From contig NZ_CP116899.1 in NCBI RefSeq assembly GCF_030997045.1, positions 2,806,001 to 2,870,000 on the forward strand: DNA of 64,000 bases. Reading direction: 5' to 3'. Shown one piece after another: positions 36,419-43,819 of this stretch (position 1 is its first letter; every line of letters starts with the position of its first letter). A program made the position numbers and the translations under genes. The notes beneath the pieces are model-generated. The model saw only the letters and a list, made by a program, of their open reading frames with translations, searched no databases and was not told where the DNA came from. Origin of the DNA: Microbulbifer sp. TB1203 (GTDB lineage: Bacteria; Pseudomonadota; Gammaproteobacteria; Pseudomonadales; Cellvibrionaceae).

Positions 36419-36730
36419 CTATATGCTGCCACATTTTGGTAAAACACCTAAATCTTCATGGTCCAAAGTGAGCGCATCACAACCTCCACCAAGACCGCGA
36501 TATTTCTTACCCTCTCCTTCTCCCAAATACCAGCAAGAACAAGACTCTTCAACAATTGAAGTTGTAGGGAATATCGGAAAAGAACAAATTGGGCCCTTAT
36601 CCAGAATAGAAAATTCTATACCTTTAGCCATTTCTGACTCTTGAACATGAACCAGATTATACATAAAAGCAAAGACTAGAAACGTGGTTAAGCACCCAAG
36701 GCCAAAACTAATTATTAATTTTATTTTCAT
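36419..36730 (-). CDS. Hypothetical secreted or anchored Cys-rich protein
   Basis: This is a 103-aa protein with an N-terminal hydrophobic segment (residues 4-26), then a Cys-rich domain (GPICSFP, ESCSCWYLGEGEG, GGGCDALTL, LPKCGSI). Even Cys spacing suggests disulfides in the periplasm. No family is recognised. No clear ribosome site; the ATG follows an AT-rich run. It is AT-rich, short, and followed by a palindrome, as expected for an integron-type cassette gene. Confidence 0.5.
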   Translation of the reverse strand: MKIKLIISFGLGCLTTFLVFAFMYNLVHVQESEMAKGIEFSILDKGPICSFPIFPTTSIVEESCSCWYLGEGEGKKYRGLGGGCDALTLDHEDLGVLPKCGSI

Positions 36731-36745
36731 AAAATATATTAAAAA

Positions 36746-36841
36746 TCCGCCGCGTTCAGCCGCAGCTTATTTTGTGCGCCTTTTGTGCGAAAATTGGAGC
36801 GACCGCGCAAAAGGTGCGCAAAGTAAACTGTCGGCCTGCAG
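36746..36841 (-). repeat. Imperfect palindrome, attC-like
   Basis: GCCGCAGCTTATTTTGTGCG (36759-36778) pairs with 36815-36835 (ending ACTGTCGGC) with several unpaired single bases, and an inner GCGCCTTTTGTGCG / CGCGCAAAAGGTGCGC stem follows. Unpaired single bases in one arm are typical of attC folds. The minus-strand end GCGGCTGAACGCGGCG resembles an attC right end, but a clear GTTRRRY core is missing (GGATTTT instead). Confidence 0.45.
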
Positions 36842-36870
36842 AGCAGGTATACACGAACACCGCAGAGCAC

Positions 36871-37194
36871 CTATATTCTGCTCTCTTGCTTTGACTCTAC
36901 AGAAACTACTTTGTTGTTCTCTATGGTTACTACAACCAAAGACATGCCGCCAAGAGAGCTAGGAAGGCGATACGTTAAAATTTCTCTTTTTATTGGGGTT
37001 CCGCCTGCTCCTTCATCTACAGCGATAGTTTCTACCTCTTGAAACATTGGAGCTCCGGCTATATAGATAATTTCCTGCTTGCTCTTCCCTTCTAGGATGA
37101 GTTTTCCATTTGGAAGCCGGAATGATCCATTGGCATGCGCAGAGAAAGCTATTGCGACGATAACTCCAAATAATGCGATTTTTATTTTTTTCAT
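36871..37194 (-). CDS. Hypothetical periplasmic protein
   Basis: This is a 107-aa protein. ATG 37194 is preferred: GGAG stands 9 bases upstream and the protein then starts MKKIKIALFGVIVAIAFSAHA, a clean signal peptide; an upstream ATG at 37215 lacks one. The mature part (NGKLILEGKSKQEIIYIAGAP, then VVTIENNKVVSVE) looks like small SmpA/OmlA or DUF2845-type beta domains. It is AT-rich, and flanked on both sides by attC-like palindromes. Confidence 0.6.
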   Translation of the reverse strand: MKKIKIALFGVIVAIAFSAHANGSFRLPNGKLILEGKSKQEIIYIAGAPMFQEVETIAVDEGAGGTPIKREILTYRLPSSLGGMSLVVVTIENNKVVSVESKQESRI

Positions 37195-37228
37195 TTTTTG
37201 TGCTCCATTCTTCATTACTTAATTGTGT

Positions 37229-37370
37229 GTATAACATTGCCAGCCGGGGTGGCCTGCGCTGTTTATGCGCGCAGCGCATAGCGTAGGCCGTCCCGCGGAG
37301 GCGCGGAGCGCCGGAGCGCCGGAGCGCCGGAGCGCCGGAGCGCCGGAGCGGACAGCCTGGCCTGATTAAT
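37229..37370 (-). repeat. attC-like site carrying an 8-bp repeat expansion
   Basis: On the minus strand the element runs from ATTAATCAGGCCAGGCTG to CTGGCAATGTTATAC. Its parts CAGGCCA, GGACGGCCTACGC and TGGCAATGTTA match the site at 37612-37697. GGGACGGCCTACGC pairs with GCGCAGGCCACCCC around a GC-rich loop. An 8-bp tandem repeat (37305-37350) interrupts the left arm. Confidence 0.6.
37305..37350. repeat. 8-bp tandem repeat, 5.75 copies
   Basis: GGAGCGCC is repeated five times perfectly, followed by GGAGCG. It lies in the palindromic spacer between two small hypothetical genes and is not in a coding region. Confidence 0.95.
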
Positions 37371-37402
37371 TTTGATTGGCACTGTGCCCACCTTAAGCAG
37401 CT

Positions 37403-37570
37403 CTATACTTTAGTAGATTTGCGCTTGAAAAGCCGTGTCCAAAATATGCCTTCAAAAATTACACCTAGGACCAGGAAAATGACGCCGCCTGTCGGAATCC
37501 CGAATACATAACATGCAATTGCGGCAATGAGACACAGCAGCGTCAGCATCCATCTTTGTATCAACTTCAA
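37403..37570 (-). CDS. Hypothetical small membrane protein
   Basis: This is a 55-aa protein starting at TTG 37570, six bases after AAGGAG; the frame is also open from a TTG at 37597 but without a ribosome site. Two hydrophobic stretches (LTLLCLIAAIACYVFGIP and GVIFLVLGVIFEGIFW) are followed by the basic tail KRKSTKV. No family is recognised. Palindromes with attC features lie on both sides, making it a textbook-size cassette gene. Confidence 0.55.
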   Translation of the reverse strand: MKLIQRWMLTLLCLIAAIACYVFGIPTGGVIFLVLGVIFEGIFWTRLFKRKSTKV

Positions 37571-37611
37571 TACGTTCTCCTTTTTGATTTTCCACAATCA
37601 CTCGACTGAAA

Positions 37612-37697
37612 ACTTAACGTTGCCAACTGCGGCAGCCGCAACGCTTTTTGTGCGAAGCGCTTTGTGTAGGCTGTCCGCCAGGTTGGCCTGGTTATGT
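37612..37697 (-). repeat. attC-like recombination site
   Basis: 86 bp. On the minus strand it begins ACATAAC and ends GTTAAGT, which fits the GTTRRRY core exactly. Between them, GCCAACCTGGCGGACAGCC pairs with GGCTGCCGCAGTTGGC, leaving extra unpaired bases in one arm, with a variable centre (AAAGCGCTTCGCACAAAAAGCG). The stop codon of the upstream small gene (TAA at 37692-37694) lies inside the ACATAAC end, as is common for integron cassettes. Confidence 0.7.
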
Positions 37698-37961
37698 GTG
37701 TTCTTGGCTCTTTAGCTTAGATACAAGCAGAAGAGCCAGCTTCTCATATTTTGGTGCTCCTCCTATCTGCGGAGCCAATATTGTAAAGACTGCCAATCCG
37801 AAGGCGGATACGGCTAACATCTCTGGACCAATTTCTCCCAAGAAAAATAGGGCGATCAGGAGCAATGAAACAAAGATAGCGATGATCCTCATGACCACCG
37901 CTTGCTTTACACTCCTTTCTGCCTTCTTGATTAGCTGAATCTCTTTATCCGAAAAATTCAC
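37692..37961 (-). CDS. Hypothetical two-helix membrane protein
   Basis: This is an 89-aa protein starting at GTG 37961 after GAGGAAATAAA. A charged N-terminal helix (MNFSDKEIQLIKKAERSVKQ) precedes two transmembrane helices (about 24-44 and 48-65) and a polar tail. No family is recognised. The stop codon sits inside the attC-like site at 37612-37697. It is AT-rich compared with the flanking katA and M28 genes. Confidence 0.6.
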   Translation of the reverse strand: MNFSDKEIQLIKKAERSVKQAVVMRIIAIFVSLLLIALFFLGEIGPEMLAVSAFGLAVFTILAPQIGGAPKYEKLALLLVSKLKSQEHT

Positions 37962-38263
37962 TTTATTTCCTCAGAAGTTAGACCGCACATAACAGTTAAT
38001 TCAAAAGACGCTCCCTTATATCTACATGCCCACCATCTAATTAAGCACCATAGTCCCAAATAAAGATATTCCATTTAAAATCAGCCAGTTACAAGATCAT
38101 TCAGAGCTACCACACCAGAAATAGATAGCAGCTGCTCTATATCTCCCCCGCAGTCACAGCTATTGATCATATCGACATCCCCCTATAAATCAAACACCTG
38201 CGCAATCTTCCGTGTAGATAGAAGCAGCCGCTGCTGATCCTGGTCGAATTTAGCTCCGTCCAA
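37962..38263. other. AT-rich region at the head of the cassette-like cluster
   Basis: ACATAAC at 37987-37993 (GTTATGT on the minus strand) matches the outer end of the attC-like site at 37612-37697 and could be the junction where the first cassette joined. A 38-codon frame (38074-37958, minus) crosses that junction and may be a chopped gene. A 29-codon frame starts near 38176. No integrase gene or palindromic attC was seen here. Confidence 0.4.
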
Positions 38264-38294
38264 AAAACAAAAACCCCGCACTGAGGCGGGGTTT
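38264..38294 (-). terminator. Rho-independent terminator of the M28 peptidase gene
   Basis: The stem AAACCCCGC (38271-38279) / GCGGGGTTT (38286-38294) is followed on the minus strand by TTTTTGTTTTTT. It lies 54 bp downstream of the peptidase stop. Confidence 0.88.
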
Positions 38295-38348
38295 CCGGGT
38301 GGCTGGCAGTACTCTGGGTTCGACAGCCAGTTATTCCTGTGATCGGTC

Positions 38349-39755
38349 TTAATTTTCAGTCGGCACCCGCCCCAGATCCTCTTCCATTTCCGCAGCCAGG
38401 AAGGACATTACCACCCAGGCAGCCACATTCTGCTTCAGGTTATTCGGGTCCACCTTGTCCAGGGTATCGTTGGGTGTGTGGTGGTAGTCGAAGTAGTCGG
38501 TGCCGTCCTGGTAGAGGCCGAAGGCGGGTACGCCCTGGGCGACGAAGACGCTGCTGTCGGGACCGCCGCTGGACTGGTTGTTGCCGCGCTCTATGCCCAG
38601 GGGGGCGAGCAGTTGCATCATCTGGTCGGCGATATCGAACTTGTTCTCCGGCAGGCGGGTGTCGAAGCGCCAGATTTTGCCGGCGCCGAAGTCGGATTCG
38701 GAGACGGCAATGATGTTGTCCAGTTCGCCGCGGTGGGCATCCACATATTGCTTGGCGCCCACCAGGCCGATTTCCTCGGCTCCAAATAAAACTACGCGCA
38801 GGGTGCGGCGCGGGCGTTGGGGCAACTCGGCGATCAGGCGCGCGGTTTCCATTACGATGGCCACGCCGGCGCCGTCGTCCAGGGCGCCGGTGCCTTCGTC
38901 CCAGGAGTCCAGGTGGGCGCCGATAATCATCGCCTCTTCTGGTTTTTCGCGACCGGTGATTTCGCCGATCACGTTAAAGGAAGGGCCGTCGGCGAGGCGT
39001 TCGTTGTGCACGTCCAGTTTGACTTCCACCGGTTTGCCGCGCTCGAGCATGGCTTCCAGCAGGTTGGCGTCCGGGGCGGAGAGGGCCAGGGCCGGCACCG
39101 GGTTTTCAACGCCGTCGATGGACATCATGCCGGTGTGGGCGAAGCGGTCGGAGTCGGTGCCCACGGAGCGCAGCAGCAGTGCGGCCGCGCCTTTTTCCGC
39201 AGCGGCGCGCATGCCCCTACTGCGGCCCTGTACTGCGGGACCGTAACCCTCGCCGGTGCGGGCACGCTCCATGCGCTTGTTGATAAAGGCGATCTTGCCT
39301 TTCACCTTCTTGGCCGGCGCCTTGAGCAGGGCCTCCACATCGGAGAACTCGACGATTTCCGCGGTGAAGCCGCCTTCCGGGGTGGGCGCGCTGTAACCGA
39401 GGGAGGTGACCACCAGCGGTTGCGGGAAAGGCGCGACCACTTCGGCGTGGGCGTGGCCGCGGTGCCAGCGCTGCACGTCGATCTGTTCGGTGTAGACGCG
39501 ATCGAAGCCGAGCTTCTTCATTTTGTCCTGGGCCCAGGCCACCGCGCGGCGGTCGCCCTCGGTGCCGGCGCGGCGTGGGCCCACCTCGACGGTGAGGGAT
39601 TCGACGATGCTGTAGGCATCGGAGGATTCCAGTGCGCGGTCGCGCAGCACTTCCGCCACGGAGAGGTCCTCCTGGGAAAGTGGCTTGGCCTGGGCGGCGG
39701 TAACCGCCAGGGTCGCGATCAGTCCCCCGGTAAGGGTGAGCAGTGGTTTGAACAT
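38349..39755 (-). CDS. Secreted M28-family metallopeptidase (carboxypeptidase Q-like)
   Basis: This is a 468-aa protein with a signal peptide ending AAQA. Residues about 120-250 hold a PA-type insert. The two-zinc site follows: IIGAHLDSWDEGTGALDDGAG (His and bridging Asp), LFGAEEIGLVGA (Glu pair), SESDFGAG, and the last His in YHHTPNDT. It matches the plasma glutamate carboxypeptidase/aminopeptidase branch and should release amino acids from peptides outside the cytosol. It is a single gene with its own terminator at 38264-38294. Confidence 0.95.
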   Translation of the reverse strand: MFKPLLTLTGGLIATLAVTAAQAKPLSQEDLSVAEVLRDRALESSDAYSIVESLTVEVGPRRAGTEGDRRAVAWAQDKMKKLGFDRVYTEQIDVQRWHRGHAHAEVVAPFPQPLVVTSLGYSAPTPEGGFTAEIVEFSDVEALLKAPAKKVKGKIAFINKRMERARTGEGYGPAVQGRSRGMRAAAEKGAAALLLRSVGTDSDRFAHTGMMSIDGVENPVPALALSAPDANLLEAMLERGKPVEVKLDVHNERLADGPSFNVIGEITGREKPEEAMIIGAHLDSWDEGTGALDDGAGVAIVMETARLIAELPQRPRRTLRVVLFGAEEIGLVGAKQYVDAHRGELDNIIAVSESDFGAGKIWRFDTRLPENKFDIADQMMQLLAPLGIERGNNQSSGGPDSSVFVAQGVPAFGLYQDGTDYFDYHHTPNDTLDKVDPNNLKQNVAAWVVMSFLAAEMEEDLGRVPTEN

Positions 39756-39845
39756 GGTTTTAACCTCAATAGGCTCGTTGGATTATTTGTCGGATGGACG
39801 GCACTTAGTTGGACCCCGAGCTGGCCCTGCCCAGGGGGGTACTCT

Positions 39846-40035
39846 GTAGAGACTTGCTTGCAGGTGAATATTCCCGGTGCCTTGTCGCAACCTCAATTCG
39901 CCTGCAAGCAGGCTCCCACAGGGGACTCCGCTTAACTTAGGGAGACCCCTGAATAAGACCATCCCGTCACTCCGGCGAAGGCCGGAGTCCAGAGAAATCA
40001 CTGTGCTCTGGATTCCGGCCTTCGCCGGAATGACG
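39846..40035. repeat. Family D and family A repeats in the M28 upstream region
   Basis: 39846-39920 is family D (ACTTGCTTGCAGGTGAATA, then ATTCGCCTGCAAGCAGGCTC). 39965-40035 is family A in a variant form: CGTCACTCCGGCGAAGGCCGG paired with CCGGCCTTCGCCGGAATGACG. The region 39756-40056 holds no gene. Confidence 0.85.
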
Positions 40036-40056
40036 ATATTCAAAAGTTCCTTAGTG

Positions 40057-40410
40057 CTATTCCTTGTCGGACTGTTTTTCTATTCCGATTGCCAGCAACC
40101 GGTGCCGCACCTCCCGCAGGCGGTTGATGCCCGCCTCGGTAAACAGGTAGGGCGAACCGCCGGTGTATTCCTTTTCCTCTATCGCCAGGCAATCGCTGCG
40201 CAGCTTCTCCAGCTCGGGGTCGTGGCGCATCGGGTAGCCGGTGAGTACCCGCCACTCGCTGTCGTCCGCCTGGCCGGCGATCACGTCCTCCAGCCCCTTG
40301 AGGAACTGCTCGCGGTCCATGCGGAAGCGCGGCGTGCGCATATGCATAAAAGCCCAGATGATCAGGGCGAAAATGCCGAAGGAGAGCAACAGGGTAACGA
40401 ATACTTCCAT
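40057..40410 (-). CDS. Small single-helix membrane protein
   Basis: This is a 117-aa protein with one N-terminal transmembrane helix (residues 3-23, VFVTLLLSFGIFALIIWAFM) and a soluble helical domain ending LREVRHRLLAIGIEKQ. The GGSPYLFTEAGINRLREVR segment has a winged-helix flavour, but no family is certain. It begins 3 bp after the TSUP gene and is therefore the third gene of an acyltransferase / TSUP / small membrane protein operon. Confidence 0.75.
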   Translation of the reverse strand: MEVFVTLLLSFGIFALIIWAFMHMRTPRFRMDREQFLKGLEDVIAGQADDSEWRVLTGYPMRHDPELEKLRSDCLAIEEKEYTGGSPYLFTEAGINRLREVRHRLLAIGIEKQSDKE

Positions 40411-40413
40411 CGT

Positions 40414-41181
40414 TCACTCCTCCAGTAGCAACCTGATCGCCACTGCAATGGTGGCCAGAACTATGACCGGTCTCACCAGGCTGGCACCGCGGGCGATCAC
40501 CAGGTTGGAACCCAGGCGCGCGCCGACAATCTGCGCCGCCGACATACAGATGGCCAGCCACAGCAGCAGATGCCCCCCCGCCATAAAGATAAACATCGAG
40601 GTGGCGTTGGTGGCCAGCACCAGCGGCTTGGTGTGCGCCGTTGCCCTGCGCATGTTGTAACCCAGCAAAGCGGCAAAAGCCAGCGCATAGATGGAACCCA
40701 TGCCCGGCCCGAAAAAGCCGCCGTAAAAGCCAATGCCGCCGCCGATCAGCAGGTTGAACTGGCCGTTACTTAGGCGGGCTTTGCTATCTATGTCAGATAT
40801 ACGTGGCGAAAAGGCAAAATACAACGCGATTGCGATCAACAGCACCGGCAGCAGGATGCGCAGTTGCTCACCACCCAGCTGGGTTACCGTCCAGGTACCC
40901 AGCGCCGATCCGCAAATTGCCGCCAGCAGCCCCGGCCACAATGGCCGCAGGTCCAGGTGGCCCTTCTGGAAAAAGTTGAATGCGGAGGAGAGGGTGCCGA
41001 ATACGCTCTGGAATTTATTGGTGCCGAGGGCATCCAGTGGCGGTATCCCGGCCCACAGCAGGGCCGGCAGGGTGATCATGCCGCCGGCACCGGCGATGGA
41101 ACTGATAAAGCCCGCGGCAAAGGCCACTGAGGTCAGGATCAGGTAGGTGATTAATGGGAGGTCGCCGGTAAATTCCGCCAC
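40414..41181 (-). CDS. TSUP (TauE/SafE/YfcA) family membrane transporter
   Basis: This 255-aa inner-membrane protein has eight hydrophobic segments. Signatures: the first half GFISSIAGAGGMITLPALLW with NKFQSVFGTLSSAFNF, and the second half GFYGGFFGPGMGSIYALAF. It starts at GTG 41181. The family exports or imports sulfite, sulfonates or related anions; YfcA-like members have no proven substrate. It lies 17 bp after the acyltransferase gene and 3 bp before a small membrane protein gene on the same strand. Confidence 0.94.
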   Translation of the reverse strand: MAEFTGDLPLITYLILTSVAFAAGFISSIAGAGGMITLPALLWAGIPPLDALGTNKFQSVFGTLSSAFNFFQKGHLDLRPLWPGLLAAICGSALGTWTVTQLGGEQLRILLPVLLIAIALYFAFSPRISDIDSKARLSNGQFNLLIGGGIGFYGGFFGPGMGSIYALAFAALLGYNMRRATAHTKPLVLATNATSMFIFMAGGHLLLWLAICMSAAQIVGARLGSNLVIARGASLVRPVIVLATIAVAIRLLLEE

Positions 41182-41198
41182 TTTGTTCCCGGGAGGAT

Positions 41199-41807
41199 TT
41201 ATTCGTCCTCGATAAAGTCTGTCTGGTTTTCCGGGTTACGGCCCCGGTACTTGCTGAAGCGGCGCTGTATCTCGCGCATATCCTGTTCCAGGTTGCCGGT
41301 GGGCTGGTAGAGGGAATCCACGCAGACACGCTTGCGGGGAAAGTCCCAGGCAATCAGCAGAATCGGCACCTGCGCCGCATAGGCGATTCGCAGGAAACCG
41401 TTTTTCCACTTATCGACCTTCTTGCGCGTGCCCTCGGGAGCGATCGCCACCCACATCTTTTCGTTTTGCCGGAAGGAAGTCGCCATCTGCTGGGCCAGGC
41501 CGCCGGGGGTCCGGCGGTCGGTGGGCAGGCCGCCCAGCCATATAAACAGGCGCTTGAATGGCCAGAAAAAGGCTTCCTTTTTCATCATAAAGGAAATCTT
41601 GGCCTTGAGCGCCATAATGAACGGCATAGCTATCACAAAGTCCCAATTGGAGGTGTGCGGAGCCAGGGCCACCATGACTTTTTTCTCCGGCGGGAATTCA
41701 CCCTCCAGGCGCCAGCCCAGGGCCTTTACGATCAGCAGGCCAATGGCTTGGGTAAACCAGTTGCCGATTCGCGGAATTTCTTCGGGTAGATTCTTTGGAA
41801 TACTCAC
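41199..41807 (-). CDS. 1-acyl-sn-glycerol-3-phosphate acyltransferase family protein
   Basis: This is a 202-aa protein. GTG 41807 is chosen because AGAAGGATTGAC precedes it; longer frames begin inside a family D repeat. The PlsC-type motifs are PHTSNWDFVIA (HX4D), FIWLGGLPTDRRTPGG, APEGTRKKVDKWKNGF and PILLIAWDF. The NWDF form is typical of short acyltransferases of unknown lysolipid substrate. It acts at the inner face of the membrane. It is the first gene of a three-gene operon. Confidence 0.9.
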   Translation of the reverse strand: MSIPKNLPEEIPRIGNWFTQAIGLLIVKALGWRLEGEFPPEKKVMVALAPHTSNWDFVIAMPFIMALKAKISFMMKKEAFFWPFKRLFIWLGGLPTDRRTPGGLAQQMATSFRQNEKMWVAIAPEGTRKKVDKWKNGFLRIAYAAQVPILLIAWDFPRKRVCVDSLYQPTGNLEQDMREIQRRFSKYRGRNPENQTDFIEDE

Positions 41808-41861
41808 GTCAATCCTTCTCTCAATCTTACTGCCCGTTCGATCACTTAGACATTCAGCGGT

Positions 41862-41973
41862 GTGGAGCTTACTCGCAAGCGAAGGATTGCGGAGCTCTAT
41901 TCCATTCGCTTGCAAGCAAGCTCCTACTGCGGGCCTGCGGCCCGCTTGCGGAGCTGGAGCTCCGCGGTCCCGG
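41862..41973. repeat. Family D repeat directly followed by family B repeat
   Basis: 41862-41927 (GTGGAGCTTACTCGCAAGCG to CGCTTGCAAGCAAGCTCCTA) is family D. 41931-41973 (GGGCCTGCGGCCCGC, GAGCTGGAGCTC, GGTCCCGG) is family B and touches the prfC stop codon at 41974. Confidence 0.85.
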
Positions 41974-43557
41974 CTAGTGCTCCCGGGTGGCGTAGAAGCG
42001 GATTTCCGGGTAGCGCTCCTCCGCCAGTTGCAAATTCACCCGCGTGGGCGCCAGGTAGGTCAGGTGGCCGGCGCCGTCCAGCGCCAGGTTGGTGCTGGCC
42101 TTGCGTTTGAACGCATCCAGTTCTTTCGCACTCTCGCTGTCCACCCAGCGCGCGGTGCTAACGTTCACATTTTCGTAAATGGCTTCCACCTTGTATTCGT
42201 CTTTCAGGCGGTAGGCCACCACTTCAAACTGCAACACCCCCACGGCGCCGACGATAATGTCGTTGTTGTCCAGCGGAAAGAACACCTGGGTGGAGCCCTC
42301 TTCGGATAGCTGCTGCAACCCTTTCTGCAGCTGCTTCAGTTTCAGCGGGTCTTTCAGGCGGATGCGGCGGAAGAGTTCCGGGGCGAAGTTTGGGATGCCG
42401 GTGAACTTGAGCTGCTCGCCCTCGGTAAAGGTATCGCCGATCTGGATGGTGCCGTGGTTGTGCAGGCCGATGATGTCGCCGGCGATGGCCTCCTCCACAT
42501 GGGTGCGGTCGCCGGCCATGAAGGTCACCGCATCGGCGATCTTCACGTCCTTGCCCAGGCGCACGTGCTTCATCTTCATACCGCGGCTGTAGGTGCCGGA
42601 GCAGACGCGCATAAAGGCGATGCGGTCGCGGTGCTTGGGGTCCATATTCGCCTGGATCTTGAATACGAAGCCGGAGAATTTTTTCTCGTCCGGCTGCACC
42701 ACTCGCTCGTTGGTGGCGCGCGGTTGCGGACCCGGCGCCCACTCCACAAAACCGTCGAGCATTTCGCGCACGCCGAAATTGCCCAGCGCGGTGCCGAAAA
42801 ACACGGGGGTCAACTTGCCGGCCAGGTAGGCCTCCAGGTCGAACTGGTGGGTGGCGCCGCGCACCAATTCGATCTCCTCGCGGATATCGTCGGCGTACTC
42901 GCCCAGCAGCGCGTCCGCCTCGGCGGAATCCAGCCCCTCGATGCGGATATCCTCCGGGATGGTATGGCCCTGGCCCTGTTTGTAGACGTGGATGGTGTCG
43001 GTGTAGAGATTGTAGACACCGCGGAAATACTTGCCGGAACCCAGCGGCCAGTTGATCGGCGCGGCCTGGATATTCAGCACCTCCTCGATCTCGTCCATCA
43101 CCTCGATGGGGTCGCGGATATCCCGGTCCAGCTTGTTGATAAACGACAGGATTGGCGTGGTGCGCAGGCGGCAGACGTTCATCAGCTTGACCGTGCGGTC
43201 CTCCACACCCTTGGCGCCATCGATCACCATCAGCGCCGAGTCCACCGCGGTGAGCACCCGGTAGGTATCCTCGGAGAAGTCCTCGTGGCCGGGGGTGTCC
43301 AGCAGATTGACCGTGCGCCCCGCGTAGGGGAACTGCATTACCGAGGAGGTCACCGAGATACCCCGCTCCTGCTCCATGGCCATCCAGTCGGAGCGCGCGT
43401 GGGGCCCCTTCTTGCCCTTGACCGAGCCGGCCAGCTGGATGGCATTGCCAAACAGCAACAGCTTTTCGGTCACTGTGGTCTTACCGGCGTCCGGGTGGGA
43501 AATAATCGCGAAGGTGCGACGGCCGGCGATACCCGCCAGGCTGGAACTCTGGGCCAT
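41974..43557 (-). CDS. prfC: Peptide chain release factor 3
   Basis: This 527-aa translational GTPase has the normal RF3 length (529 aa in E. coli). The G-motifs are SHPDAGKTT, LLDTPGHEDFSEDTYR and FINKLDRD; switch I is in QERGISVTSS. The C-terminal domains carry the RF3-specific GVLQFEVVAYRLKDEYKVEA. It recycles RF1/RF2 after termination. It is a single gene, divergent from the aminopeptidase P gene across 262 bp. Confidence 0.98.
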   Translation of the reverse strand: MAQSSSLAGIAGRRTFAIISHPDAGKTTVTEKLLLFGNAIQLAGSVKGKKGPHARSDWMAMEQERGISVTSSVMQFPYAGRTVNLLDTPGHEDFSEDTYRVLTAVDSALMVIDGAKGVEDRTVKLMNVCRLRTTPILSFINKLDRDIRDPIEVMDEIEEVLNIQAAPINWPLGSGKYFRGVYNLYTDTIHVYKQGQGHTIPEDIRIEGLDSAEADALLGEYADDIREEIELVRGATHQFDLEAYLAGKLTPVFFGTALGNFGVREMLDGFVEWAPGPQPRATNERVVQPDEKKFSGFVFKIQANMDPKHRDRIAFMRVCSGTYSRGMKMKHVRLGKDVKIADAVTFMAGDRTHVEEAIAGDIIGLHNHGTIQIGDTFTEGEQLKFTGIPNFAPELFRRIRLKDPLKLKQLQKGLQQLSEEGSTQVFFPLDNNDIIVGAVGVLQFEVVAYRLKDEYKVEAIYENVNVSTARWVDSESAKELDAFKRKASTNLALDGAGHLTYLAPTRVNLQLAEERYPEIRFYATREH

Positions 43558-43676
43558 AATCTCGGTGCTTGAACAGCTTGGAAAACAAGGCGCGCATTAT
43601 ACACGTCGGCAAGCCGCACAGGGGGCTGATAGACTGCAGCTTTTGGAATCGAAATCCAATCAACGAACGTGCTGCG

Positions 43677-43790
43677 AAGCCCCTGATGCCGGGGGCTTTT
43701 TGCGGGACCTTCTGCGGCCATGGATGGCCGCGGAGAGCGTACAGGGATGTATTCACAGCGTGTCCCGTAAAAAGCCACCGGTAGCAGGGG
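43677..43790. repeat. Palindromic element with several hairpins
   Basis: AAGCCCC/GGGGCTT (43677-43698) followed by four T makes a terminator-like hairpin; then GCGGCCATGGATGGCCGC; then ACAGGGATGTATTCACAGCG and TGTCCCGT, with GGGA/TCCC complementary. It lies 30 bp upstream of the aminopeptidase gene. It could be a mobile REP-like element or a leader RNA. Confidence 0.55.
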
Positions 43791-43819
43791 CGCCACCAGA
43801 TTTAGAAGAGAGAAGAACT

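Noticed and set aside
37305..37350. 8-bp tandem repeat considered as an iteron origin
   Set aside because: No Rep gene, DnaA boxes or AT-rich unwinding region adjoins it, and it sits within an attC-like palindrome.
37958..38074. 38-codon minus-strand frame overlapping the start of a small membrane protein gene
   Set aside because: It crosses the putative cassette junction at 37987-37993, so it is more likely a chance or chopped frame.
35665..38340. Prophage or insertion sequence as the source of the AT-rich segment
   Set aside because: No integrase, transposase, terminal repeats or phage structural gene is present; palindromes after each gene favour integron-type cassettes.
43376..43819. 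N-terminal extension of the Xaa-Pro aminopeptidase frame
   Set aside because: It is antisense to the prfC 5' end and crosses a palindromic repeat; ATG 43820 has a ribosome site and gives the family N-terminus.
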